From: Paraburkholderia sp. DHOC27
GTDB taxonomy: Bacteria; Pseudomonadota; Gammaproteobacteria; Burkholderiales; Burkholderiaceae
Direction of reading: 5' to 3'
DNA length: 64,000 nt
Assembly (NCBI RefSeq): GCF_003429005.1
Contig: NZ_QVQV01000009.1
Coordinates: 62,001 to 126,000, forward strand
A program made the position numbers and the translations under genes. A model generated the notes under the pieces. It saw nothing but the letters and a program-made list of their open reading frames with translations, searched no databases and was not told where the DNA came from. Positions 34,637 through 43,678 of this stretch are shown piece after piece; position 1 is the stretch's first letter; each line of letters begins with the position of its first letter.

Positions 34637-34664
34637 AAAGCGAAGCCCGCGAGGGCTTCGCTTT
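34637..34664. terminator. Intrinsic terminator, probably bidirectional
   Basis: A perfect 12-bp stem AAAGCGAAGCCC / GGGCTTCGCTTT with a 4-base GCGA loop, with A residues before and T residues within the stem end. It lies between the convergent cupin gene and the ABC binding-protein gene. Confidence 0.85.
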
Positions 34665-34710
34665 CGTGCAACACACTAACCGCATCGTTGCAAAGACAAA
34701 GACTCGAAAC

Positions 34711-34775
34711 GATCAACCACCAGGATCAACCACCAGGATCAACCGCTGCGATCAACCGCTGCGATCAACCGCAGG
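34711..34775. repeat. Five tandem 13-bp repeats at the end of the sugar-binding protein gene
   Basis: Units begin GATCAACC: two copies of GATCAACCACCAG, two of GATCAACCGCTGC and one GATCAACCGCAGG. The last unit contains the stop codon of the binding-protein gene (34765-34767), so the array seems to have grown from the gene's end into the 3' untranslated region. Confidence 0.9.
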
Positions 34776-35907
34776 CCGGTGCCGCCTTCTTGCAGGCGTC
34801 CGCCAGTTGCGGCGGCGGGTCCTTCTTGAACACTGTCTTGTACGATTCGAGCACGTTGGACTGCACGACCGGCAGCGATTGCACGCCGATCCACGCCGGC
34901 GGCGTCTGGCCGATCAGCGCCTTCATCATCGCCATCGCTTCGGCTACGCCCTGATCGTAAGGACGTTGCGAACCCGTGGCCTTGAGCGGACCACCCTTGG
35001 CGATTTCGATGGCCGATTCGAGGCCGAGGTCGACCGTCGTCATCGGCGTGTTGAGACCCTGCGCGCGCATCGACGTCAGCGTGTCGAGCGCGGGCTGATC
35101 CCACACGGCGAACACGCCCTTCACGTCCGGATTGGCGGTGAGGAAGTCACCCGCAATCTGGCCGACCTTCGACGGATCAGTAAAGCCCACCTGCTTGATC
35201 TTGATGTCCGGACGGTTCTTCTTCATCCAGTCGTTGACGGCCTTGGTGCGCTCCGTCGTGCTGAAGTAGTCCACGGCGAAGTTCACCATGCCGATCGTGC
35301 CGCCCTTCGGCACGCACGACGCCAGCACCTTGGCGGCGATCTGGCCATTGCCCTCGCTGTCGGCCGAGACCATCGCAGAGTATTCTTCCGGATGCTTGAG
35401 GCCGGTCGGCACGTTGTCCATGAACACCAGCTTGATGCCGGCCTGCGAGACCTTCTTGTAGGTCGCCGCCGTCGCCGTGCCGTCCACCGGAATCGAAATG
35501 ATGCCGTTAGGATGGCGCTGGATCGTGTTTTCGATGTCGGCAATCTGCTTGTCGACCTGATACTCCGCCGACGCCGTGCCGATCACTTCCACGCCGTATT
35601 TCTTCAGCGTGTCGGTAATGCCCTGCACCTGCAATTGCGACCAGTCGAGGTTCATGGTCTGCATCGAAATGCCGACCTTGAAGTTGCCGGCCTTGACCTT
35701 GGCGGCCTCGGCATCGGTCAGCTTGACAGCATCGACGGAGGCCGCCTTTTCACCGTTCGGCCCCTGCCCGACGATGCCCTTCGGCCCGATCGAATCCACC
35801 GCCAGTTTTTCGCATGACTGCGCAAACGCCTGCGAACAACACAGGGCAATGGCAGTCGCCACCCAGATACTCGCCAACCGCGTTCCTGATCCACGACGAT
35901 AGTTCAT
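34765..35907 (-). CDS. Sugar/polyol ABC transporter substrate-binding protein (second system)
   Basis: 380 residues from the ATG at 35907 with GGAGGAAAG upstream. A signal peptide ends near QAFAQ. The periplasmic-binding fold of the ribose/LacI type shows NFKVGISMQTMNLDWSQLQV and IISIPVDGTATAATYKKV. It delivers substrate to the RbsC-like permease whose gene ends 154 bases upstream. As the last gene of the ribitol block, it probably binds a pentitol or ketopentose; the ligand is not proven. Confidence 0.88.
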   Translation of the reverse strand: MNYRRGSGTRLASIWVATAIALCCSQAFAQSCEKLAVDSIGPKGIVGQGPNGEKAASVDAVKLTDAEAAKVKAGNFKVGISMQTMNLDWSQLQVQGITDTLKKYGVEVIGTASAEYQVDKQIADIENTIQRHPNGIISIPVDGTATAATYKKVSQAGIKLVFMDNVPTGLKHPEEYSAMVSADSEGNGQIAAKVLASCVPKGGTIGMVNFAVDYFSTTERTKAVNDWMKKNRPDIKIKQVGFTDPSKVGQIAGDFLTANPDVKGVFAVWDQPALDTLTSMRAQGLNTPMTTVDLGLESAIEIAKGGPLKATGSQRPYDQGVAEAMAMMKALIGQTPPAWIGVQSLPVVQSNVLESYKTVFKKDPPPQLADACKKAAPACG

Positions 35908-36061
35908 GACTTTCCTCCGTTGGTCGTGTTGTACTGCGTCTCCTGCCGCTTTTTGAATTGCCTTGCATGCCCTGCTACGCGTGAACGTCCCGAGCTGGCC
36001 TCGAGCGCACTCATGCGAAAAATCGTTAAACAACTCACTACGTTCCCACCGCGCGCTGCAA

Positions 36062-37060
36062 TTACTTGCGCGTGAACGCCACTGCCGCGACGATGATGAC
36101 GCCCTTGATGACGAGTTGCAGCGACGAACTCACGCCGAGCAGCACGAGGCCGTTATTCAGCGTGCCGATGATGAGACTGCCGAGCAGCGTGCCGAGAATG
36201 AAGCCACGTCCGCCGAACAGGCTGCAGCCGCCCAGCGTGACGGAAGCGATCACGTCGAGTTCCATGCCCTGCACCACGTCGGGCCGCGCCGCATGCGAAC
36301 GCGCGGCCAGCACCAGCGAAGCGAGGCCGGCGAGCACGCCCGTCAGCACGAACGCGAGCGTCGTCACGCGGCGAATGTTGATACCCGAATACAGCGCCGC
36401 CGTGGGGTTGCCGCCGGCCGCGTAAATCTGTCGGCCGAACACGCTGTAGTGCAGCAGCAGAATGCCGCCGATCACCGCGAGCAAGGTCCAGATGATCGGC
36501 ACCGGCACGCCGGCAATATCGCCTTCGCCGAAAATCGCTATGAAGCGGTCGTTGGTGATGATCTCGGGGCGCGTGGTGGTGACCAGCAGCGCGAGGCCGC
36601 GCGCCGCACTCAGGCTGCCGAGCGTGACGAGAAACGATGGAATGGAAAGGCGCGTCGTAACGAAGCCGTTGATGGCGCCGACAATCGCGCCGGTGCCGAT
36701 GCCCGCAATCGCGCCGACGATCCAGCTATCGCTCACGTGCGACATGGCGAGCGCCGCCGACATGCCCGAGAGCGCCAGTGTCGATCCCACCGACAGGTCG
36801 ATCTGCCGCGCGATGATCACGAAGGTCATGCCGATGGCGATGATCGACACGAGCGCCGTTTGCCGCCCGATGTTCAGGAAGTTGTCGATCGAAAGGAACC
36901 ACGGTGACGCAAAGCTGAACACCACCAGCAGAATCGCGAACGCGAAATACAACATGTACGGGCGATCGCCCTGCAACAGCATCTTCGCAATGCGCCACGC
37001 GCGTCCGTGACGCTGGGTGGCCTGTTGCTCGGCGGAGATCGGCGAAACAGACTCGTTCAT
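36062..37060 (-). CDS. RbsC-like ABC transporter permease (second system)
   Basis: 332 residues, about eight to ten membrane helices. The family loop is IDLSVGSTLALSGMSAALAM, followed by GAINGFVTTRLSIPSFLVTLG and ASVTLGGCSLFGGRGFILG. The start overlaps the stop of the ATPase gene (ATGA). It forms the channel of the ribose-type importer. Confidence 0.92.
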   Translation of the reverse strand: MNESVSPISAEQQATQRHGRAWRIAKMLLQGDRPYMLYFAFAILLVVFSFASPWFLSIDNFLNIGRQTALVSIIAIGMTFVIIARQIDLSVGSTLALSGMSAALAMSHVSDSWIVGAIAGIGTGAIVGAINGFVTTRLSIPSFLVTLGSLSAARGLALLVTTTRPEIITNDRFIAIFGEGDIAGVPVPIIWTLLAVIGGILLLHYSVFGRQIYAAGGNPTAALYSGINIRRVTTLAFVLTGVLAGLASLVLAARSHAARPDVVQGMELDVIASVTLGGCSLFGGRGFILGTLLGSLIIGTLNNGLVLLGVSSSLQLVIKGVIIVAAVAFTRK

Positions 37061-38679
37061 GTTGCAAGCTCTTCAGTGGGCCGGGAAAGCTGGATGAGAT
37101 GGTGAAGTTCTTCGGCGTGGCGAATCTCGCCGCGCTCGACGGTACGAAAAATCGAGCCGTCTACCACGATGGAAATGCGGTCGCACAGCCGCAGCAGTTC
37201 GTCGAGATCCGACGACACGACCACGACGCCCGTGCCCGCCCTCGCCGCGTCGTGCACGACGCCGTAGATTTCCTCGCGTGCGCCGACATCGACACCCACA
37301 GTGGGCTCGTCGAGCAGCAGCACCTTCGGGCGCGGATAATTCCACTTCGCGAACACCACTTTCTGCTGGTTGCCGCCGGAAAGAAACTTCACTTGCGTCG
37401 AGGCGTCCGGCGCTTTCACGGACAGTTGCTTCATCGCCGTGCGGGCCTGTTGCGCGGCGGCTTTCGCGCGCAGCCAGCCGCCGCTGGAAAACTGCGGCAG
37501 GCGCGGCAAGGTTAGATTGCGTTCAATGGAATGCTCGAGCACGAGCCCTTGCAGATGGCGGTCTTCGGGTACGAGCGCAACGCCGCGCCGGATCGCATCG
37601 GTGGGACGGCGCGCGACGAGCGGCTCGCCGTCGAGCTGGATCGTGCCTGAGTGAACAGGCAGGAGACCGAAGATAGTCTGGAGGATTTCCGTGCGGCCGC
37701 TGCCGATCAATCCAGCCAGACCATGCACCTCACCCGCGCCCACGGAGAAATTGACGCCGGACAAACGCGCGTTGCTCACGTTCGAAAGGGTCAGCACCGC
37801 GGCTCGCCGTGGCGCGGCTGCATCTTTATCTTTAGACGCGCTGCCTGGCGTTGCGGCTTCCGCGGACGACTGCGCCGTTGCCGTCGACGTTTCCTGTCTG
37901 GCCTGCATGGCCGCATGACGCGGGCCGACGATCGCGGCCACGAGCTGCTTCATGTCGGTCTCGGCGGTAGCGAAATGGCCCGCGTTGGCGCCGTCGCGAA
38001 ACACCGTCACACGCTGGGCAATGCGAAACACCTCATTCAGCCGGTGTGTCACATAGATCACACCCACGCCGCGCTCGGTGACGGTGCGGATCGCGTCGAA
38101 CAGAATCTGCTCTTCGCCACCCGTGAGCGCGGAAGTCGGCTCGTCGAGAATCAGCACGCGCACGTCGCCCATCAACGCCTTGCAGATCTCCGTCATCTGC
38201 CGGTAGGCAAACGGCAATGAATCGACGGGGACGCGTGGGTCGAGCGGGATATTGTGTTGCTGCAGAAAGGCGCTGACCTGCGCCATCAGTTCGCGTTGCC
38301 GGACGAAACCCAGCCGCGTGCGCGGCTCGCGTCCCAGCATGAGATTGGCGCCAACGGAGAGCGATTCCACCAGGCTCAAGTCCTGGTAGACCACGGCCAC
38401 ACCCGCCTCGCGCGACTTCGCGGGCGATTCGAACGCCACTTTCTGACCGGCGATTTCGATCGAGCCTTCGTCGTACGTATGGACGCCGCTCAGAATCTTG
38501 ATGAGGGTGGATTTGCCCGCGCCATTCTCGCCGAGCAGTGCATGCACTTCGTTTGGCAGAACTTCCAGATTGACGCCGCGTAGCGCCTGCACGCCACCAA
38601 ATTTCTTGGTGACGCCGGTAACGCGGATTAGTGGCGCGCGAGGCGATGAAGCGGCCGCGACCGCAACCGGCTCACTCAT
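37057..38679 (-). CDS. RbsA-like duplicated ABC ATPase (second system)
   Basis: 540 residues from the ATG at 38679 with AAGGAGA upstream. It has two ABC domains. The first carries Walker A GENGAGKST and a Walker B LDEPTSAL; the second has a degenerate GLIGSGRTE Walker A and LSGGNQQKVVFAKW as signature, as in RbsA/XylG proteins. An alanine/glutamine-rich linker of about 40 residues separates the two, longer than usual. It powers the importer with the downstream permease. A TGATCC palindrome set (38842-38873) lies upstream, suggesting its own promoter. Confidence 0.93.
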   Translation of the reverse strand: MSEPVAVAAASSPRAPLIRVTGVTKKFGGVQALRGVNLEVLPNEVHALLGENGAGKSTLIKILSGVHTYDEGSIEIAGQKVAFESPAKSREAGVAVVYQDLSLVESLSVGANLMLGREPRTRLGFVRQRELMAQVSAFLQQHNIPLDPRVPVDSLPFAYRQMTEICKALMGDVRVLILDEPTSALTGGEEQILFDAIRTVTERGVGVIYVTHRLNEVFRIAQRVTVFRDGANAGHFATAETDMKQLVAAIVGPRHAAMQARQETSTATAQSSAEAATPGSASKDKDAAAPRRAAVLTLSNVSNARLSGVNFSVGAGEVHGLAGLIGSGRTEILQTIFGLLPVHSGTIQLDGEPLVARRPTDAIRRGVALVPEDRHLQGLVLEHSIERNLTLPRLPQFSSGGWLRAKAAAQQARTAMKQLSVKAPDASTQVKFLSGGNQQKVVFAKWNYPRPKVLLLDEPTVGVDVGAREEIYGVVHDAARAGTGVVVVSSDLDELLRLCDRISIVVDGSIFRTVERGEIRHAEELHHLIQLSRPTEELAT

Positions 38680-38841
38680 CCTGATGTCTCCTTCGTCGGT
38701 AGGACGAATTCTTATGCTGCGCGATCGGGTCGCGGACTGTGTTGTGATCTTCGCATCAGGCAAATGATGCGTCAATAACATTTAGCCCTATCTAGCCAGC
38801 ATTCGACGGGAGGATTGAAACAATAATCGCGGAATTTGTGA

Positions 38842-38873
38842 TGATCCTATCGTTTTCACGGATCAAATGATCC
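38842..38873. promoter_or_regulatory. Operator-like TGATCC/GGATCA cluster
   Basis: TGATCC (38842), a 12-base spacer, GGATCA (38860), AA, TGATCC (38868). The right part GGATCA-AA-TGATCC is a perfect 14-base palindrome. It lies in the 254-base gap between the ribulokinase gene and the ATPase gene of the second transporter, in A/T-richer DNA. It probably binds a regulator controlling the downstream transporter separately. Confidence 0.5.
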
Positions 38874-38933
38874 GATCCTGTGACGAAAGGCGGCGCGCGG
38901 CCCCGGGCGCGTCGCCCCTCCTCGTGGCAGGCG

Positions 38934-40577
38934 TTAGCGGATTTCCCGCGCCACCTCCTGCAGCTTGATGAACGCGCGATATCGGGCGTCGTGCTCGGCC
39001 GTGACGCTGCCGCCGGCCGGCTCATACACCTGACCGATCTGGGACATGCCGGCCATCGCCGCGCGCACGTCACCGAACGTGCCGCCGGCCACTGCGCCCA
39101 GCATGGCCGCGCCCAACAGAACCGGCTCTTCCGCCCGGGTCGCCAGTACGGCCTTACCCGTGGCATCTGCCAGCAATTGCCGCACGAAATCGAGCCGGCC
39201 GGCGCCGCCGCTGATCACGACGCGCCTGATCGGCGCGCCGGCCGAGTCCTGCGCTTCGATGATCTGCCGCAATCCATAGCCGATGCTGCACACGCCCGCC
39301 ACATAGAGCGCGACGAGGCTGTCCAGATCGTCGTCCATGCCGAGACCGGCAATCACCGCACGCGCGTGCGGATCGGCAAACGGCGCGCGGTTGCCGAGAA
39401 ACTCCGGCACCACGTGCAGCCCTTTGGCGAGCGACACCACGCCCGACAAACCGCCCGACGTTCCGACGGCCTGCACCGCGAGCGCCGCCAGCAGGCCCGG
39501 CAAGGACTGGCCTTCTTCCTCGGCACGGCGGCGCGCATCGACCGCGGCGGGATGCAGCGAAATCAGCCGCTCGATGGCCGCGCCCGCCACCGACTGTCCC
39601 CCTTCGTTCAGCCAGGCGTCGGGCACCATCGCCGAAAAATACGGTCCCCAGACGCCAGGCACGAACACGGGCTCGCGCGTGGTGGTCATCGTGCAGGACG
39701 AGGTGCCGAACACGTAGCCGAGACAACCTTCGGCGTCGTCGTCCGCGCCCACCGTGCCGATCCCGCCAGCGTGCGCGTCGATCACGCCCGTGCCCACTGG
39801 CGTGCCTTCACGCAGGCCGAGTTGCGCGGCGGCTTCGGCGGTCAGCCCATTGCCCAGCGGCGTGCCACCGTCCACCACCTTCTGGCCGATGCGGGCAAAC
39901 TCTTCGTCCGCGAGCACGCCCAGACCCACGCTGCGGAAATAGCTCTCGTCCCAGCGCCGCTCGTGCGCCAGATACGTCCATTTGCAGGTGACCGTGCAGG
40001 TGGAGCGGGACAGATCACCCGTTGCGCGCCACGTCAGGAAATCGGTCAGATCGAAAAACTGCCACGCCGCTTCGAACACGGCCGGGCGATTTTCGAGCAG
40101 CCACAACAGCTTGGGCGTTTCCATTTCCGGCGAGATCTTCCCGCCGACGAACTTCAGCACTTCATGGCCGGTTGCATTGATGCGCTCCGCCTGCTCCACG
40201 GCGCGGTGATCCATCCAGACGATGATGTCGCGCTCGGCCTGCTCCGAGGGGCCCACCGGCAGCGACTGGCCGCCCTCGCCCAGCACCACCAGCGAGCAGG
40301 TCGCATCGAAGCCGATACCCGCCACCTGCTCGGGCGACACGGCGGCCTGCATCATCGCCTCCTTCACGCAATGACACACGGCGTGCCAGATCTCCTTGCT
40401 CGACTGCTCGACGATCGAGCCGCTCGCATGAAACAGGGTAATGTCGTGTTTGGCCGAGCCCACCATGCGGCCCTCGAGATCGAACACGCCAGCGCGGGCG
40501 CTGCCCGTGCCGACGTCCACGCCAATCACATAACGCGCGCCGTTTGCCGCGCCGGAAGTGGAGTTTTCTGAAGTCAT
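38934..40577 (-). CDS. rbtK: D-ribulokinase (FGGY family)
   Basis: 547 residues. The N-terminal FGGY motif VIGVDVGTGSARAGVFDLEG binds ATP phosphates. The central YVFGTSSCTMTTTREPVFVPG and C-terminal VVISGGAGRLDFVRQLLAD complete the family. Segments such as GIGFDATCSLVVLG and NATGHEVLKFVGGKISPEME closely resemble, from memory, Klebsiella D-ribulokinase. It would phosphorylate D-ribulose to D-ribulose-5-phosphate, the product of the neighbouring ribitol dehydrogenase being its substrate. It lies 133 bases after rbtD. Confidence 0.87.
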   Translation of the reverse strand: MTSENSTSGAANGARYVIGVDVGTGSARAGVFDLEGRMVGSAKHDITLFHASGSIVEQSSKEIWHAVCHCVKEAMMQAAVSPEQVAGIGFDATCSLVVLGEGGQSLPVGPSEQAERDIIVWMDHRAVEQAERINATGHEVLKFVGGKISPEMETPKLLWLLENRPAVFEAAWQFFDLTDFLTWRATGDLSRSTCTVTCKWTYLAHERRWDESYFRSVGLGVLADEEFARIGQKVVDGGTPLGNGLTAEAAAQLGLREGTPVGTGVIDAHAGGIGTVGADDDAEGCLGYVFGTSSCTMTTTREPVFVPGVWGPYFSAMVPDAWLNEGGQSVAGAAIERLISLHPAAVDARRRAEEEGQSLPGLLAALAVQAVGTSGGLSGVVSLAKGLHVVPEFLGNRAPFADPHARAVIAGLGMDDDLDSLVALYVAGVCSIGYGLRQIIEAQDSAGAPIRRVVISGGAGRLDFVRQLLADATGKAVLATRAEEPVLLGAAMLGAVAGGTFGDVRAAMAGMSQIGQVYEPAGGSVTAEHDARYRAFIKLQEVAREIR

Positions 40578-40710
40578 GATTCGTTGCCTGCTAACAAGGT
40601 GCGCTTATTTTCTCTCGCATTCTCTCTGATGTGCGGCGCGTCGGCACGCAAGCAGTGCAGTCAGCGCCGATGCGCTGCAGCATGTGCGCGCCGCGCCAGG
40701 CTAACCCCGC

Positions 40711-41439
40711 TCAAAGATCGACGCTGTTGGGCAGGATCACCAGATCGCGCACCGTCACATTGCGCGGCCGCGTCAGCATGAAGAGCACGCAGTCGGCGAC
40801 TTCCTTGGGCTGCATCAGGCTGCCGTTGGCGAGCGCGTCTTCCATCTTCGCCTTTGGCCAGTCGTCGAGCAATGCCGTCACGACCGGGCCAGGCAACACC
40901 GCACCCACCCGCACGCCATGTTTGGAAAGCTGGCGCCGCGTCGTATGGACGAAGGCCTGCACGGCGAATTTGGAGGCCGTGTAGATCGGCTCCCACACCA
41001 CCGGCACCACGCCCGCAATCGAACTCGTGAAAATGATATCGCCGGATTTCTGCGCGACCATATGCGGCACGACCGCCTGCACCGAGCGGAACGCGGCATT
41101 GATGTTCAGATTCAGCATGCGGTCCCATTCGTCCGGATTGCCGTCCACTATCTCACCGCCCACATAGGCACCGGCGTTGGCGTGAAACACATGCAGGCCG
41201 CCCGCGAGAGCGAGGATTTTCGGCAGCATGCCGGACACTTCCGCCGGTTGCAGCAGATCCACCACCAGCGGCAGCGCGTTCTCGCCGAGTTCCGCGCACA
41301 GTGTTTCGAGCCGGTCTTTGGCGCGGTCCACCAGCACCACCTTTGCGCCTTCCGCGAGCAGCGTGCGCGCGCATTCGAGGCCAATACCCGAGGCCGCACC
41401 CGTGATGGCGGCAACCTTTCCCTTCATCAAATCAGACAT
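40711..41439 (-). CDS. rbtD: Ribitol 2-dehydrogenase (SDR family)
   Basis: 242 residues with AGGAGA at proper spacing. The Rossmann motif TGAASGIGLECARTLL and the catalytic Ser (SSIAGVVPVVWEP) and YTASKF are those of a classical SDR. The protein closely matches remembered Klebsiella ribitol 2-dehydrogenase, including RVGAVLPGPVVTALLDDWPK and the C-terminal NVTVRDLVILPNSVDL. The reaction is NAD-dependent oxidation of ribitol to D-ribulose. It sits between the first ABC transporter and the ribulokinase gene. Confidence 0.9.
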   Translation of the reverse strand: MSDLMKGKVAAITGAASGIGLECARTLLAEGAKVVLVDRAKDRLETLCAELGENALPLVVDLLQPAEVSGMLPKILALAGGLHVFHANAGAYVGGEIVDGNPDEWDRMLNLNINAAFRSVQAVVPHMVAQKSGDIIFTSSIAGVVPVVWEPIYTASKFAVQAFVHTTRRQLSKHGVRVGAVLPGPVVTALLDDWPKAKMEDALANGSLMQPKEVADCVLFMLTRPRNVTVRDLVILPNSVDL

Positions 41440-41475
41440 GTGATGTTCTCCTGTGTCGATTCCGAATAGCTCAAC

Positions 41476-42759
41476 TCACGCCCGGCCATGCGAGACGCGC
41501 GACTGCCGGGCGAGCGAATCGACGATCACGGCAATCGCCAGCACCGCGCCGGTAATCATGAAACGCAACGAGGACGACAGATTCAGCAGCGTCAGGCCGC
41601 TGGCAATCGACTGGATCACGATGATCCCCAGCACCGCCGAGTACGCGCTGCCGCGTCCGCCGAACAGACTCGTGCCGCCGATCACCGCCGCCGCGATGGC
41701 GTTCAGGTTGACGTCGCCGGTGCCGGCCTGCTGGCTCGCCGAAGCGAGCCGTGCCGCCGTCAGCACGCCGCCGAGCGCAGCGAGACTCGCGCACAGCACG
41801 AAAGCGCTCGTGTAGATCGCACTGACGTTGATGCCGGCACGGCGCGCCGCTTCGTGATTGCCGCCCACCGCATGCATGGAGCGGCCCCAGCGGGTGCGCT
41901 TGAGGGCATAGTCCATCGCAACGGCAATGCCGAGGAACAGGCCGAACATTAACGGCACGCCGCGTCCGCGGTTGAGGTAGGCCACGACGATTTCCAGCAG
42001 CACGGTGATGGCAACACTGCGCACCAGCAGGCTGCTCACCGACGGCGCAGACAGATTCGACGCCTGGCGGCGTTCACGCGTGCGCATGCCGAGCACGAGC
42101 ATCACCGCGCCGGGCACCAGCGCAATCAGATAGGCAATGGCAGCCGGGATGATGATCAGCTGTCCCAGGTTAACCATCGCGGTATCGTACGGCAGGTTGA
42201 TCGAGCCGCTGGCGCCGAGCACGTACAGTTGCATGCCGAGAATGGCGAGCAGGCCGGCAAGCGTCGCGACGAAGCTCGGCATGCCCAGACGGTTGAGCAA
42301 CAGCGCATAGATGGCGCCGACCACGGCGCCCACGGCAATCGCCACGACGATGGCGAGCAGCACCGGCCAGCCATGATTGACCCACAGCATGCCGACCAGC
42401 GCCGATGCGAAGCCGCTCATCGAACCCACCGACAGGTCGATCTGCCCCACCATCAGCACGCAGACGATGCCAAGCGAAATCACGCCCACGGTCGAGCAAT
42501 CGAACAGCAGATTGACGAGGTTGTCCGCCGAGAGGAACACCGGGTTCAGGCTCGTGAACACGGTCCAGATGATGATCAGGCCGGCCACCACCGGCAGCGA
42601 GCCCAGATCGCCCGAACGCACGCGGTCGACAAACGCCGACACCGTGCCGCTCACGCCGGTGGCATGCTTGACGCGCACGTCGCTGCGATCCAGCAACGTG
42701 GCGGGCTTTGCCGCCCCCTGCGTGTCAGGCCGCGGGGTGCCTTGCATTTCATTACTCAT
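41476..42759 (-). CDS. XylH-like ABC transporter permease (first system)
   Basis: 427 residues with AAGGAA upstream. It has about twelve hydrophobic segments, with the family motifs GQIDLSVGSMSGFASALVG and AAAVIGGTSLFGGRGSAYSA. It is longer than RbsC-type permeases and fits the XylH branch. It starts 14 bases after the ATPase gene, suggesting one transcript. Confidence 0.92.
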   Translation of the reverse strand: MSNEMQGTPRPDTQGAAKPATLLDRSDVRVKHATGVSGTVSAFVDRVRSGDLGSLPVVAGLIIIWTVFTSLNPVFLSADNLVNLLFDCSTVGVISLGIVCVLMVGQIDLSVGSMSGFASALVGMLWVNHGWPVLLAIVVAIAVGAVVGAIYALLLNRLGMPSFVATLAGLLAILGMQLYVLGASGSINLPYDTAMVNLGQLIIIPAAIAYLIALVPGAVMLVLGMRTRERRQASNLSAPSVSSLLVRSVAITVLLEIVVAYLNRGRGVPLMFGLFLGIAVAMDYALKRTRWGRSMHAVGGNHEAARRAGINVSAIYTSAFVLCASLAALGGVLTAARLASASQQAGTGDVNLNAIAAAVIGGTSLFGGRGSAYSAVLGIIVIQSIASGLTLLNLSSSLRFMITGAVLAIAVIVDSLARQSRVSHGRA

Positions 42760-42773
42760 GATGGTTCCTTTGG

Positions 42774-43577
42774 CTACGCGCCCTGTTCGGCCTGGCGACG
42801 GCCGGCGCGGCGCGACACCGCGTTCTCGGTAGCGCCGGTAATCGCGGCCACCAGTTCCTGATTGGACGAATCCGGGTAGAAGACGCCGTTATTGCGGCCC
42901 AGCCGCAGCACGACGATGCGGTCCGCCACGGCGCGCACGTCTTCCATGTTGTGGCTGATCATGATCACGGCATGGCCGCGGTCGCGCACCCGTTCGATCA
43001 GATTCAGCACCTCGGCGGTCTGCGCCACGCCGAGCGCCGCGGTCGGCTCGTCGAGCATGATCAGCTTCGGGTCGAGCAGCAGCGAGCGGGCGATGGCCAC
43101 CGTCTGACGCTGACCGCCGGACAGCGACGCCACCACGTCACGCACGCTGGGAATGCGCGCGGAGAGTTCGTTCAACAGCGTCCATGCCTTCACCTCCATC
43201 GACACTTCGTCGAGCCGCAGCGGATTTTTCTCGCGGCCGAGGTAGATGTTCGCGACCACGTCGAGGTTCTCGCACAGCGCAAGATCCTGGAACACGGTGG
43301 CGATGCCGAGATCGAGCGCGGCAGCGGGATTGGACAGCGTGACTTCCTTGCCGCCAAAGGTGATGGTGCCGGAGCTGGGTTGATGCACGCCGGCCAGCAC
43401 CTTTACCAGCGTGGATTTGCCGGCGCCGTTGTCGCCGACCAGCGCGACCACTTCGCCGGCGTGCACGTCGAGTTCGATGTCCGTCAGGGCCGAGACCGCA
43501 CCGAAGTGCTTTGACACGCCGCGCAGGCTCAGCACCAGTTCGCCGCGCGTGGATCGTGGGGTGGCGTTATCACTCAT
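42774..43577 (-). CDS. Single-domain sugar ABC ATPase (first system)
   Basis: 267 residues. Walker A GDNGAGKST, signature LSGGQRQTVAIARSL, Walker B LIMLDEPTAAL and switch MISHNM are intact. It has one ABC domain rather than the duplicated XylG type, so it must act as a dimer. It lies between the binding-protein and permease genes. Confidence 0.92.
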   Translation of the reverse strand: MSDNATPRSTRGELVLSLRGVSKHFGAVSALTDIELDVHAGEVVALVGDNGAGKSTLVKVLAGVHQPSSGTITFGGKEVTLSNPAAALDLGIATVFQDLALCENLDVVANIYLGREKNPLRLDEVSMEVKAWTLLNELSARIPSVRDVVASLSGGQRQTVAIARSLLLDPKLIMLDEPTAALGVAQTAEVLNLIERVRDRGHAVIMISHNMEDVRAVADRIVVLRLGRNNGVFYPDSSNQELVAAITGATENAVSRRAGRRQAEQGA

Positions 43578-43678
43578 GGGACGGGTACCTCATCAAAAGT
43601 AGTGGGATCCGGCTCGAACCGGATCCCGTCCAGCGTGCGCAGTGCGCCTGTGTTTTGTTTATGTGCTGCTTGCGCCGT

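Noticed and set aside
34711..34775. CRISPR-like array
   Set aside because: The 13-bp units are contiguous with no spacers and no cas genes are present; it is a simple tandem repeat.
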